This document shows positions 17,054-27,575 of a stretch of DNA of 64,000 nucleotides, one piece after another (positions within the stretch are counted from its first letter, which is position 1; each line of letters starts with the position of its first letter). The notes under the pieces were generated by a model that saw nothing but the letters and a program-made list of their open reading frames with translations, was not told where the DNA came from and did no database searches. A program made the translations under genes and the position numbers. Location: NCBI RefSeq assembly GCF_002797715.1, contig NZ_PGFF01000001.1, positions 1,759,304 to 1,823,303 of the forward strand, written 5' to 3'. Source of the stretch: Diaminobutyricimonas aerilata. Its GTDB lineage: Bacteria > Actinomycetota > Actinomycetes > Actinomycetales > Microbacteriaceae.

Positions 17054-19486
17054 TCAGGCGACCGAACTGTACGCGACGATGCCGCGCCGGATGGCGTCGA
17101 GGGCACGGCGGGCGGTCGACCCGACCGGCTGATCGGCGACCACCGAGAGCTGGTCGAGCAGGTCGATGGTCTGCTTCGTCCAGCGCACGAAGTCGCCCGC
17201 GGCGAGATCGGCGAGGCTCAGTACCGTGTCGAGGCTCGCGCCGGTCGCCCAACGGTGCATCGCGAGGGCGAGACCGGTCGAGAGCGGGTCGCTGCCCGGC
17301 AGGCGGTGCTCCCGCTCGAGGTCGTCGAGTCGGCTCCACAGGTCCGTCGTCGCGTCGAGGGCCTCGCGGAACGGGCCGCGCGGCAGGTTGCGGTCGTACA
17401 CCTCCCCCTCGTCGCGGCGTGCCTCGTAGACGATCGTCGCGGCCATCGCGGCGAGAGCCGCGGGGTCGAGCCGATCCCACACCTTCGTGCGCAGGCACTC
17501 GGCGACGAGCAGGTCGCGCTCGCCGTAGATGCGGCGCAGCATGCCTCCGTACGGTCCGAGCGAGACGGCTCCGGAATCCTCGCGCACGAGGTACCCGCGC
17601 TCGAGCAGCACGTCCGTCACCCGGTCGAAGATCTTCGCCACGACCCCGGTGCGGGAGTTGATCTGGCCGGCGAGCTGGTCGGTCTGCTTCTTCAGTCGGC
17701 TCCAGCGTTCGGCCCACCGGGCGTGCTGTTCGCGATCGCTGCAGCCGTGGCACGGGTGCTGGCGGAGCTTGCGCCTCAAGGCGGTGAGCCGGTGCTGGCG
17801 CCGGTCCCGCTCCGCGCGGGACTGCACGTCGGCGCGGGCGTGGCCGGATTTCTCGATGTCGGTGAGCTCGCGCCGGATGCTCCAGTACTCCCGGAAGTCC
17901 CCGAGATGGCACTGCATCGCCTTCTCGTAGCCCTCGAGCGACTCGCGCTGCGCCCGCACCTTGCGGGCGAGGTCGACGACGGCGCGATCGGCCTGGAACT
18001 GGGCGAAGGAGCTCTCGAGGATCTCGCGGGTGCGGTCACGACCGAACTGGTTGATGAGGTTGACGGCCATGTTGTAGCTCGGGCGGAAGCTCGAGTTGAG
18101 CGGGTAGCTGCGCCGGCTCGCGAGCGACGCGACACTCTGCGGGTCGAGCCCACCGGACCACTGGATGACGGAGTGGCCCTCGACGTCGATGCCGCGCCGT
18201 CCGGCGCGACCGGTGAGCTGGGTGTACTCCCCCGGCGTGATCGGAACGCGGGCCTCGCCGTTGAACTTCTCGAGCTTTTCGAGCACGACCGTTCGCGCCG
18301 GCATGTTGATGCCGAGGGCGAGGGTCTCGGTCGCGAAGACGACCTTCACGAGCTTGCGCTGGAAGAGCTCCTCGACGACCTCCTTGAAGGCGGGCAGCAG
18401 TCCGGCGTGGTGGGCGGCGACGCCCCGCTCGAGGCCCTCGAGCCACTCCCAGTAGCCGAGCACGGCGAGGTCCTCATCGCGCAGGGTGCGGCAGCGGTCC
18501 TCGACGATGGCGCGGATCTCGTCGCGCTCCCAGCCCTCGGTGAGCCGCACTCCGGCGCGCAGCACCTGGCGGACGGCCGAGTCGCAGCCGACTCGGCTGA
18601 AGATGAAGAAGATCGCAGGCAGCAGGTTCTTCGACCGCAGCAGCTCGACGATATCGGGACGGTCCATGCGATCCGGCCGCCAGTCCCCGCCCCGCGGCCG
18701 GCTCGGTTGCCGCCCGTTCCACCGTCCGGCGTCCCGCGAACTCGACGACCCGGTCAGGCGGACGAGCTCCGGGTTCACGCGATTGGTCGCGGCCTGCCCC
18801 GAGGAGTCGAAGAGGTCGACGAGCTTCGACCGCACGAGCACGTGCTGATCGAGCGGCACCGGGCGGTCCTCCGACACGATGACGTCGGTCTCGCCGCGCA
18901 CCGCCTGCAGCCAGTCGCCGAACTCCTCGGCGTTCGACACCGTCGCGCTCAGGGAGATCAGCCGCACCTTCGACGGCAGGTGGATGATGACCTCCTCCCA
19001 CACAGCCCCGCGGAACCGGTCGGCGAGATAGTGCACCTCGTCCATGACGACGTAGGTGAGGTCGCGCAGCAGGTCCGAGTCGGCGTAGAGCATGTTGCGC
19101 AGCACCTCGGTCGTCATGACGACGATGCGCGCCGAACTGTTGACGTTGGTGTCGCCGGTGAGAAGACCCACCTCCGACGGGCCGTACACGTCGACGAGCT
19201 CCCGGTACTTCTGGTTGCTGAGCGCCTTCATCGGCGCCGTGTAGAAGACCTTCGCGGTGGGGTGGAACATCGCGAGGAACACCGCGAACTCGGCGACGAT
19301 CGTCTTCCCGGCGCCAGTCGGCGCGGCGACGAGCACGCTGCGCCCCTCCTCGAGCACCTCGCACGAGGCACGCTGGAAGGGGTCGAGCGGGAACGACAGC
19401 TGACGTTCGAAGGCCTCGAGGCGCGGATGCGCCTGGCGCGACTTCCACGCCGCCATCCGCTCCGCCGGCGACAGTTCGGTGCTCAC
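17054..19486 (-). CDS. helY: DEAD/DEAH-box SKI2/MTR4-like helicase HelY
   Basis: This protein of about 810 aa has a superfamily 2 helicase core: 'FPLDPFQRASCEVLE' (Q-like), 'APTGAGKT' (Walker A), 'TAPMKALSNQKY' (Ia), 'DEVHYLAD' (II), 'SLSATVSN' (III), 'GINMPARTVV' and 'QLTGRAGRRGID' (VI). After it come DSHCT-like helical and rRNA-processing arms. It matches actinobacterial HelY in the conserved place downstream of tatAC. The frame is open to TTG 19525 inside tatC; GTG 19486 (MSTELSPAER) is preferred because it avoids overlap, although GGAGGT directly abuts it. It is probably an RNA helicase in RNA processing or decay. Confidence 0.88.
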   Translation of the reverse strand: MSTELSPAERMAAWKSRQAHPRLEAFERQLSFPLDPFQRASCEVLEEGRSVLVAAPTGAGKTIVAEFAVFLAMFHPTAKVFYTAPMKALSNQKYRELVDVYGPSEVGLLTGDTNVNSSARIVVMTTEVLRNMLYADSDLLRDLTYVVMDEVHYLADRFRGAVWEEVIIHLPSKVRLISLSATVSNAEEFGDWLQAVRGETDVIVSEDRPVPLDQHVLVRSKLVDLFDSSGQAATNRVNPELVRLTGSSSSRDAGRWNGRQPSRPRGGDWRPDRMDRPDIVELLRSKNLLPAIFFIFSRVGCDSAVRQVLRAGVRLTEGWERDEIRAIVEDRCRTLRDEDLAVLGYWEWLEGLERGVAAHHAGLLPAFKEVVEELFQRKLVKVVFATETLALGINMPARTVVLEKLEKFNGEARVPITPGEYTQLTGRAGRRGIDVEGHSVIQWSGGLDPQSVASLASRRSYPLNSSFRPSYNMAVNLINQFGRDRTREILESSFAQFQADRAVVDLARKVRAQRESLEGYEKAMQCHLGDFREYWSIRRELTDIEKSGHARADVQSRAERDRRQHRLTALRRKLRQHPCHGCSDREQHARWAERWSRLKKQTDQLAGQINSRTGVVAKIFDRVTDVLLERGYLVREDSGAVSLGPYGGMLRRIYGERDLLVAECLRTKVWDRLDPAALAAMAATIVYEARRDEGEVYDRNLPRGPFREALDATTDLWSRLDDLEREHRLPGSDPLSTGLALAMHRWATGASLDTVLSLADLAAGDFVRWTKQTIDLLDQLSVVADQPVGSTARRALDAIRRGIVAYSSVA

Positions 19487-19502
19487 ACCTCCGAGCCTAG
19501 GC

Positions 19503-20306
19503 TCAGGCGGCGAGCGATTCCTCAAGCTGAGCGTTGCGTCGGGAGACGCGGCGGTCGTTGAGCGCCGCGATGCCCGCGGCGATGAAGTAGAGCACGATCA
19601 TCGGGATCGCGAGCAGGAACATCGACAGCACGTCGGCGGCGGGGGTCGCGATGGCGGTGAAGAGGAAGATCACGAGGATCGCGACGCGCCATCCCTTGAG
19701 GATCGCCTTCGCGGACAGCACCCCGACGAAGTTGAGCAGCACGAGGAACACCGGCAGCACGAACGCGATGCCGGTCGCGAGCAGCAGCTTGAGCACGAAG
19801 TCGAAGAAGCCCTTCGCGTCGAGGTTCGCGACGTACTCGGGATCGACGAAGCCGAGCATGAGTTCGACGATGTGCGGCATGACGAGCCAGCCCGCCGCGC
19901 ATCCGGCGAAGAACAGCGGGATCGCGGCGCCGAGGAACGAGATCGCATAGATCTTCTCCTTGCGCACCAGTCCGGGCACGAGGAACGCCCACACCTGGTA
20001 GAGCCACACCGGGCACGATGCGACGATGCCGATCGTGAGGGCGATCTGCAGTCGCAGGTCGAACCCGGTCGTCACGTTCTGGAAGTTGAGGTTCGCGTTG
20101 CGGTCCCCCGCCTCCGCGAACGCGATGATCGGCTCGGTGATGAGGTCGAGCACCCATTCGGAGACGATGAAGCCCCCGACGGCCGCGACGAGGATCGCGA
20201 TCGCCGAGATCGTGAGGCGCTTGCGCAGCTCGAGCAGATGCTCGCCGAGCGTCATCCGCCCCTCGTCGTCGCGTCCCCGTTTCTTCTTCCAGCGGGTCGC
20301 GGCCAC
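19503..20306 (-). CDS. tatC: Sec-independent protein translocase TatC
   Basis: This 267-aa protein has six transmembrane segments and the TatC hallmark motifs 'MTLGEHLLELRKRL' near residues 18-31, the cytosolic patch that binds twin-arginine signals, and 'VWLYQVWAFLVPGL'. It starts at GTG 20306, 4 bp after the tatA stop, so the two genes form a tight operon. It exports folded proteins with RR signals; the permuted amine oxidase in this window carries such a signal. The C-terminus is short and charged. Confidence 0.95.
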   Translation of the reverse strand: MAATRWKKKRGRDDEGRMTLGEHLLELRKRLTISAIAILVAAVGGFIVSEWVLDLITEPIIAFAEAGDRNANLNFQNVTTGFDLRLQIALTIGIVASCPVWLYQVWAFLVPGLVRKEKIYAISFLGAAIPLFFAGCAAGWLVMPHIVELMLGFVDPEYVANLDAKGFFDFVLKLLLATGIAFVLPVFLVLLNFVGVLSAKAILKGWRVAILVIFLFTAIATPAADVLSMFLLAIPMIVLYFIAAGIAALNDRRVSRRNAQLEESLAA

Positions 20307-20310
20307 CGTG

Positions 20311-20589
20311 CTAGGGCTTCGGGCGCGTGCTGTCGTTCGCGCGCGTCGAGGTCTCGGGACGCGCCGCCCGCGGGGCCGCGTCGTCGCGGTACGGGTCGTC
20401 GAGGTCGGAGTCGGCCGCGCGCGGGGCCTCGGTCTCGCGTTCCTCGTTCATGGTCTTCACTTCCTTGCGGAAGATGCGCATCGACTGCCCGAGGCTGCGG
20501 GCGAGCTGCGGGAGCTTCGGCGCGCCGAACAACAGCAGCACGATGAGCACGATGACGAGCAGGTGCCATCCGGTGAGATTGCCGAGCAT
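20311..20589 (-). CDS. tatA: Twin-arginine translocase subunit TatA/TatE
   Basis: This 92-aa protein has a single N-terminal membrane helix ('WHLLVIVLIVLLLF', residues 8-21), the conserved 'GAPKLPQLARSLGQSMRIFRKEV' amphipathic helix after the Phe-Gly hinge, and a long acidic, low-complexity tail. It forms the pore-like Tat assembly with TatC, whose gene lies 4 bp downstream. No tatB is nearby, so a minimal TatAC system is likely unless tatB lies elsewhere in the chromosome. Confidence 0.93.
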   Translation of the reverse strand: MLGNLTGWHLLVIVLIVLLLFGAPKLPQLARSLGQSMRIFRKEVKTMNEERETEAPRAADSDLDDPYRDDAAPRAARPETSTRANDSTRPKP

Positions 20590-20647
20590 GCCGGTCCATC
20601 CTTCGTCTGGGGCGCCGCGACGGATCCGCGGTCTCCGTGCGTCCAGT

Positions 20648-20992
20648 CTACGTCGCGCGTCTGCGGATCGCCCGGTAGATGCGCGGATCGCCTTCGAAGC
20701 TCACGAGAGCGTCGGTCGAGCGCCCCGGCAGGTGGATCGCGACGGCGCGACCGGCGAGGTGGCGGGCGGCGCGCGGGTCCGCGCGCACGACGACGGCCTC
20801 CCACGACCTGTCGTCGTGGTCGAACCGCACCGCGGTGCGCTCCCGTCCGCTCCAGCGCACGCGCATCGCCCGGCCCGGGCTGCGCACGCCGCGCTCCAGC
20901 AGCAGCGCCCGTCGCCGGCGGCGTGCCCGCCCCGTGCCGTACCAGAGCAGCCCGAGGAACAGGATTCCGAGCAGCACCAGCAGGAGGGTCAT
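20648..20992 (-). CDS. Small membrane-anchored hypothetical protein
   Basis: This 114-aa protein has one N-terminal hydrophobic helix (residues 2-18, 'TLLLVLLGILFLGLLWYG'), a strongly basic stretch 'GRARRRRRALLLERG' and a small cytosolic beta-rich domain. I recognise no family. It sits between pafC (25 bp) and tatA (58 bp) on the same strand; a gene of this kind is common at this position in related actinobacteria. Function unknown. Confidence 0.6.
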   Translation of the reverse strand: MTLLLVLLGILFLGLLWYGTGRARRRRRALLLERGVRSPGRAMRVRWSGRERTAVRFDHDDRSWEAVVVRADPRAARHLAGRAVAIHLPGRSTDALVSFEGDPRIYRAIRRRAT

Positions 20993-21017
20993 CGGCCCGC
21001 CCCGGTCGTCGGCCGGA

Positions 21018-21995
21018 TCACGAGTCGTAGCGTGCGGCTCCGGCGGCGGCCCACTCCGCGACCGCGTGGCGGGCGGCGGCGGGCTCGACCACCGTGGCGA
21101 CGCCGGACATGCCCGCGATGAGCCGCTTGAGCCCGTGGTAGTGCGAGACGCGGATGGTGGTGCGGATGCGGCCGCCGACCTCGGTCGACGTGCTGCCCTC
21201 GGGCACGTAGTCCGCGAGCAACGGCAGCGCGGCGGGCTCCACGTCGAGGGTCACGAGCAGATCGTCCGGTGAACCCTCGAACAGCGTGTCGGGCAGCGGG
21301 ATGTCGCCGACGCGGTAGGTGATCGGCTCGTCCGTCACCCGCACCTCGGACATGCGGTCGAGACGGAAGGTGCGCACGGCCCGCCGGAGGTGGCACCAGC
21401 CGCGCAGGTACCAGTCCGCATCCGTCGACTCGACCCGCAGCGGGTCGACGCGACGCCGCTCCCGCTCGCCGCGGGAGTTGACGTAGTCGAACTCGAGCTG
21501 CACGCCGCGGGCGACCGACTCCCGGATCGGATCGAGCAACGCGCTCGCATCGGAGGCGTCGACGGCGACCTGGCTCGGCTGGGCGGACGCCCCCCGCGAG
21601 AGCTTCACCATGAGCGACGCGATGCCGGCGCTGTCGACGTGCTCGGGCAACGACGAGAGGTACTGCAACCCGGCGATGAGCGCGGCCGCCTCGCGAGCGG
21701 AGAACCGCGGGGAGTCGTCGATCGCCACCAGGTTGGTGAGCACGATCTGGTCGTTCTCCTCGAAGTCGTCCCAGGCGATGTCGAACAGATCGCTGTGCTG
21801 GTACGACGAGGTCTCCCCCGGCACGCCGCTCACCGCGATCAGGCGCACCGCATCCCGGATCTGCTCCTCCGGCACGCCGAAGTGCGCGGCCGTCTCGCGC
21901 ACGGTGACGCGGTCGTGGTCCATCAGGTAGGGCACGAGGGAGAGCAGGAACGCGAGCTTGTCCTGCGCGTGCATCGGCTTCGCGCGCTCAGCCAT
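21018..21995 (-). CDS. pafC: WYL-domain regulator PafC
   Basis: This 325-aa protein has an N-terminal winged HTH ('RDAVRLIAVSGVPG' region), a WYL domain around residues 155-230 with 'GVQLEFDYVNSRGERERRRVDP' and the motif 'DWYLRGWCHLRRAVRTFRLDRM', and a C-terminal WCX-like extension. With PafB it forms the PafBC heterodimer, which activates many DNA-damage genes independently of LexA in mycobacteria. It overlaps pafB by 8 bp. The mutasome and helicase genes further along this window are plausible targets in principle. Confidence 0.88.
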   Translation of the reverse strand: MAERAKPMHAQDKLAFLLSLVPYLMDHDRVTVRETAAHFGVPEEQIRDAVRLIAVSGVPGETSSYQHSDLFDIAWDDFEENDQIVLTNLVAIDDSPRFSAREAAALIAGLQYLSSLPEHVDSAGIASLMVKLSRGASAQPSQVAVDASDASALLDPIRESVARGVQLEFDYVNSRGERERRRVDPLRVESTDADWYLRGWCHLRRAVRTFRLDRMSEVRVTDEPITYRVGDIPLPDTLFEGSPDDLLVTLDVEPAALPLLADYVPEGSTSTEVGGRIRTTIRVSHYHGLKRLIAGMSGVATVVEPAAARHAVAEWAAAGAARYDS

Positions 21996-22989
21996 GATCC
22001 TCCGCCGTCCGCAGCAGGCGGGCCCGTACCGAGTCCCGCAGTTCCGGCGGCGACACCACGAGCACCTCGGGACCGTGGGCGGCGAGCTCGTCGGCGAGCA
22101 GCTCCGCGTCGGTGTAGTGCACGATGAGCGCTCCGTCGTCGGTGCGGCGGCTGTCCCGCCGCTTGCTCAGCCGCGTCTCGGCGTCGCTGCCCGGTTCGAC
22201 CCGCAGCTCCGCGGTGCGGGCCGCCCAGATCTCCTCGAGTTCGTGGCGGGCGCGCTCGGTCGCCTCGGGCGGGTAGGCGGTGTAGCCCTTCGTGGTCACG
22301 GTGACCGGGCTCACGATGCGGCGCAGCAGGAAGTTGCGCGTGCCCTCCGCATCGCGGTCGTGGGCGTGCAGCAGCCAACGGCCGCGGTGCTGGATGAGGG
22401 CGATCGGCTCGACGGTGCGCCGTCGAGCGTCGCGCTGCCCGGGCTTGAGGTAGTCGAACTGCACGACGACGTGCCGGTCGAGCGCGGAGCGCAGCGGCTC
22501 GAACGCGGCGTCGCGGGAGCGCACCCGCGGCAGGTAGGCGAGCACGGGTTCGGCCGCCTGCACGCCGAGCGAGCGCAGTTTGAGCAGGGCACGGCGCGAC
22601 TCCGACGAGATCGATCCCTCGCGCCACACCATCGCCGCGAGACCGAGCAGTGCCGTCTCCTCCGCCGAGAACGTGATGTCGGCGGGCAGGTCGTACGCGC
22701 CCTTCGGGATGCGGTAGCGCAGGTTCTGGTTGTTGCCGGCGTCTCCGGGCGACTCGACGGTCTCGAGCGGCACGCCGAGCTCGCGGATGTCGTCCTTGTC
22801 GCGCTCGAACTGACGCTCGAGGTTCGCGTTGTCACCGGCGCGCGAGTAGCGCTGACGGTACCCCTGCACGGTCGAGAGGATCTCGGTCTTCGTCAGCCCG
22901 GTCTCGGTCGCGAGGAGCGCGAGCACGAGGCTGAACAGCCGTTCCTCGACGGGAACGCGCGGAATCGCTGCGGCAGGCACGGAATCCAT
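21988..22989 (-). CDS. pafB: WYL-domain regulator PafB
   Basis: This 333-aa protein has an N-terminal HTH ('ETGLTKTEILSTVQGYRQRY', residues 29-48, then 'FERDKDDIRELGVPLE'), a central WYL domain with 'HVVVQFDYLKPGQRDARRR' and 'GRWLLHAHDRDAEGTRNFLLRR', and a WCX-like C-terminus. It is the partner of PafC. In mycobacteria pafB and pafC lie directly after pafA, the Pup ligase gene; here an FKBP lipoprotein gene is the upstream neighbour and no pup or proteasome gene is seen. Confidence 0.88.
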   Translation of the reverse strand: MDSVPAAAIPRVPVEERLFSLVLALLATETGLTKTEILSTVQGYRQRYSRAGDNANLERQFERDKDDIRELGVPLETVESPGDAGNNQNLRYRIPKGAYDLPADITFSAEETALLGLAAMVWREGSISSESRRALLKLRSLGVQAAEPVLAYLPRVRSRDAAFEPLRSALDRHVVVQFDYLKPGQRDARRRTVEPIALIQHRGRWLLHAHDRDAEGTRNFLLRRIVSPVTVTTKGYTAYPPEATERARHELEEIWAARTAELRVEPGSDAETRLSKRRDSRRTDDGALIVHYTDAELLADELAAHGPEVLVVSPPELRDSVRARLLRTAEDHG

Positions 22990-23030
22990 CCTTCGCTCAG
23001 GACACCCGGCCAGTGTCGGTGTTCTCCGAC

Positions 23031-23996
23031 TTACTGGATCCCCAGAACGTCGACGACGAAGACCATGGTAGATCCCTCGGGGATGCCCTGGGGCCACGAA
23101 CCCTCGGGGTAGCCGTCCTCCGGGGCGATGACGATGAGCAGCTGCGAACCGACCGTGCTGCCGATGATCGCGTCGGCGAAACCGGGCACGAGACCGGCCT
23201 GCGGGTCGTCCTCGAGGCTGACCGCCGGGAGCGTCGCGGGGATGCCGTTGTCCCACGACGACTGGAAGACGGTGCCGGTGTCCCAGACGAGTCCGGTGTA
23301 GTGGGCGACGACCTGGTCGCCCTCCTTCACCTTGGTGCCGTCGCCGCGCTTGAGCACGGACACGCGGGTGTCGGCGGGCGGGGCCTGGTTGGGCACGCTG
23401 ATGCCGGGACGCCCATCCGGCGCCGTGACGACCGCGGGCAGGCCGTTCTCGGCGAGCTGGTTGGCGCCGTTCGCCTTGCCGAGGTAGCCGCGCTCGACGT
23501 CGATGACGGCGACGAGGGTGTCGTCGTTGCCGAGTCCGAGCTCCGGGTTGAGCTGATCGGCACCGTAGATGTCCTCGACCGTCGCGGCGAACGCGACGCG
23601 CGACCCGACGGTCGCGCACTCGACGGCCTGGGCGAACATATCGTCCTCGGCACCGACGGTGCGGCGCACCGGCTCGGCCTCGTCATAGCTCGACGAGGTC
23701 AGCAGGTCGCCGCTCGTGCCGGCGTAGAGGGAGATCTGCAGGTCGGCGACCTCGCCGGACTGCAGGAGCGATCCGTCCCCGGCGGAGACGGTGGTGACCT
23801 GGGCGCTCTTGGTGACGAGCGGGGTGGGGAAGCTCACGTCGGGCTCCTGGCCGATGCGACCGGTCGCCTCCACGACGCTCGCGGTCTGGCCGCTCGGGAA
23901 GGTCGGGGTGCAGTGCGAGGGGTCCGCCGGCGAACTGCACGCCACGAGCGTCGTTCCGAGCACGGCGACGGCGATGAGCGCGGGGATAGTGCGCAC
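23031..23996 (-). CDS. FKBP-type peptidyl-prolyl isomerase lipoprotein
   Basis: This 321-aa protein starts at GTG 23996 with a lipoprotein signal ending in the lipobox 'TLVAC' (Cys20). Two FKBP-like units follow. The N-terminal one (about 75-170) is degenerate ('DGSLLQSGEVADLQISLY'). The C-terminal one (about 205-320) is canonical, with 'VKEGDQVVAHYTGLVWDTGTVFQSS', 'LVPGFADAIIGSTVGSQLLIVI' and 'PEDGYPEG'. It is expected on the outer membrane leaflet, acylated by Lnt, where it assists folding of exported proteins. The 34-bp gap to pafB keeps it in the conserved pafBC neighbourhood. Confidence 0.88.
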   Translation of the reverse strand: MRTIPALIAVAVLGTTLVACSSPADPSHCTPTFPSGQTASVVEATGRIGQEPDVSFPTPLVTKSAQVTTVSAGDGSLLQSGEVADLQISLYAGTSGDLLTSSSYDEAEPVRRTVGAEDDMFAQAVECATVGSRVAFAATVEDIYGADQLNPELGLGNDDTLVAVIDVERGYLGKANGANQLAENGLPAVVTAPDGRPGISVPNQAPPADTRVSVLKRGDGTKVKEGDQVVAHYTGLVWDTGTVFQSSWDNGIPATLPAVSLEDDPQAGLVPGFADAIIGSTVGSQLLIVIAPEDGYPEGSWPQGIPEGSTMVFVVDVLGIQ

Positions 23997-24044
23997 GGAT
24001 CCTCATTCCCTTTGACTCGAGCTGCCCGATGAGCAGCACCAACT

Positions 24045-25705
<1,661 letters not shown>

Positions 25706-25802
25706 GACGCACGAGTCTAGCCACGACGGCTCGGCGGGCCGTGCGCGCCGTCCTATCCTGGTTCCGGGCCCCGGGCCTTCACACCGGGGAGCGAGGACAC
25801 AC

Positions 25803-26690
25803 GTGGCAGACACTTTCGCGCAGGGCCGGTTGCTGGTCGTGGCATTCGAGGGCTGGAACGATGCCGGCGAGGCGGCGAGCGGTGCGGTGCGCGTTCTCCG
25901 GGACCATTTCGAGGTCGAACCGATCGCCGAGGTCGAGCCGGAGGACTACTTCGACTACCAGTTCAACCGCCCCACCGTGGCGATCGACGACGACGGTGAG
26001 CGGGTGCTGATCTGGCCGAGCGTCACCGTCTTCGCCCCCGTCGACCCGACGGCCCGCATCCACCTGCTGCTCGGCACGGAACCCTCGCGCGGCTGGAAGA
26101 CGTTCGCGCAGGAGATCCTCGACATCGTCGTCGACCGGGAGATCGACGGCATCGTGCTGCTCGGCGCGATGCTCGCCGACGTGCCGCACACGCGCCCCAT
26201 CTCGGTGTTCGCCTCGAGCGACGACCCGGCCGTTCGGGCGGAGTTCGGGTTCGAGCGCAGCACCTATGAGGGTCCGGTGGGCATCCTCAGCGTGCTCGGC
26301 GACGCGGCGCGCCAGCGGGAGATCCCGTCGCTGTCGATCTGGGCGTCCGTTCCGCACTACGTGCACAACGCCCCGTCGCCCAAGGCGACGCTCGCGCTCA
26401 TCGAGAGGCTCGAGTCCATCCTCGGCGTCGACATCCCCCGCGGTGACCTCGTCGAGGAGGCCGCGGCATGGGAGAGCGGCATCGACGCGCTCGCGAGCGA
26501 CGACGACGACATGTCGTCGTACATCGAGCAGCTCGAACAGGCCCGCGACACCGTCGACTCCCCCGAGGCGAGCGGTGACGCGATCGCCGAGGAGTTCGAG
26601 CGCTACCTGCGCCGGCGTGACGGCCGTGACGGCCGCAGCCCCGGGCAGGCGGGCGACGAGCCGTGGCGCCCCGACCCGCCCGTCGTCTGA
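25803..26690 (+). CDS. PAC2-family (proteasome assembly chaperone-like) protein
   Basis: This 295-aa protein starts at GTG 25803. It has the PAC2 pattern: 'LLVVAFEGWNDAGEAASGAVRVL', 'DYQFNRPTVAID', 'ILLGAMLADVPHTRPISV' and 'YEGPVGILSVLGDAARQREIPSLSIWASVPHYV'. The C-terminal 60 residues are acidic and coiled-coil-like ('SSYIEQLEQARDTVDSPEA'). Its relatives resemble eukaryotic proteasome assembly chaperones; the bacterial role is unproven. No proteasome subunit is encoded in the window, so the name is by homology only. Confidence 0.88.
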   Translation: MADTFAQGRLLVVAFEGWNDAGEAASGAVRVLRDHFEVEPIAEVEPEDYFDYQFNRPTVAIDDDGERVLIWPSVTVFAPVDPTARIHLLLGTEPSRGWKTFAQEILDIVVDREIDGIVLLGAMLADVPHTRPISVFASSDDPAVRAEFGFERSTYEGPVGILSVLGDAARQREIPSLSIWASVPHYVHNAPSPKATLALIERLESILGVDIPRGDLVEEAAAWESGIDALASDDDDMSSYIEQLEQARDTVDSPEASGDAIAEEFERYLRRRDGRDGRSPGQAGDEPWRPDPPVV

Positions 26691-26721
26691 GCCGACGCCC
26701 GGCGGGCCGGGTCATGCCCGA

Positions 26722-27564
26722 TCAGAGCGGGTCGAGCACTCCGGTCGAGAGCAGCACGATGAGCACGCCGCCGAGCAGGATGCGGTAGATCACGAACGGC
26801 AGGAACGAGCGCTTCTTGATGTAGCTCATCAGGAAGGCGATGACCGCGAGCCCGACACCGAAGGCGACGACCGTCGCGACGGCGGTCTCGATGCCGGTGA
26901 ACGGGCTGTCGACCTGCGGCTCGGTGACGCTGTTGTAGAGCTCGTAGAGCCCGCTGCCGAAGACCGCGGGGATCGCGAGCAGGAACGCGTACTGCGCGGC
27001 GGCCGGACGGTCGTAGCCGAGCAGCCGGCCCATCGTCGTCGTCGCGCCCGAGCGCGAGACGCCGGGGATGAGCGCGAGGGTCTGCGCGAGTCCGTAGTAG
27101 ACGCCGTGCGGGTAGGTCAGGTCGGTCAGCTGGCGGCGACGCGAGCCGATGCGGTCGGCGACGCCGAGCAGGATGCCGAACACGATGAGCACGATCGCGA
27201 TGAGCCACAGCGACCGGAACGTCGAGCGGATGTACTCCTGGAACAGCACCCCGACGATGACGATCGGGATCGAGCCGATGATGATGAGCCAGCCCATCCG
27301 CACGTCCGGGTCGTTCCGCTCGATGCCGGAGGCCGTGCCGAAGTGGCGGAACCACTTGCCGATGATTCTGACGATGTCGCGCCAGAAGTAGACGACGACC
27401 GCGAGCTCGGTGCCGATCTGCGTGATCGCGGTGAACGTGGCACCGGGGTCGGTCGCGCTCGGCAGGAACTCGCCGGCGATGCGCAGGTGCGCGCTCGACG
27501 AGATCGGCAGGAACTCGGTCAGACCCTGGATGAGACCCAGGACGATGGCTTCGAGAAGACCCAC
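26722..27564 (-). CDS. uppP: Undecaprenyl-diphosphatase UppP (BacA)
   Basis: This 280-aa integral membrane protein has the UppP signatures '[19 protein letters not shown]' near the N-terminus (catalytic Glu and Ser region) and '[18 protein letters not shown]' near residues 167-185. There are about eight membrane segments. It recycles undecaprenyl diphosphate to the monophosphate for peptidoglycan and other wall polymers; loss or gain alters bacitracin sensitivity. It lies 11 bp downstream of an M20 peptidase gene on the same strand and is convergent with the PAC2 gene. Confidence 0.94.
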   Translation of the reverse strand: MGLLEAIVLGLIQGLTEFLPISSSAHLRIAGEFLPSATDPGATFTAITQIGTELAVVVYFWRDIVRIIGKWFRHFGTASGIERNDPDVRMGWLIIIGSIPIVIVGVLFQEYIRSTFRSLWLIAIVLIVFGILLGVADRIGSRRRQLTDLTYPHGVYYGLAQTLALIPGVSRSGATTTMGRLLGYDRPAAAQYAFLLAIPAVFGSGLYELYNSVTEPQVDSPFTGIETAVATVVAFGVGLAVIAFLMSYIKKRSFLPFVIYRILLGGVLIVLLSTGVLDPL

Positions 27565-27575
27565 GGGTATCCGTT

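Noticed and set aside
15494-19561. A 1355-codon open frame on the plus strand
   Set aside because: It is antisense to ppm, lnt and helY, which show clear family motifs; high GC third positions keep the opposite strand open. The translation is Arg/His/Asp-rich without any domain.
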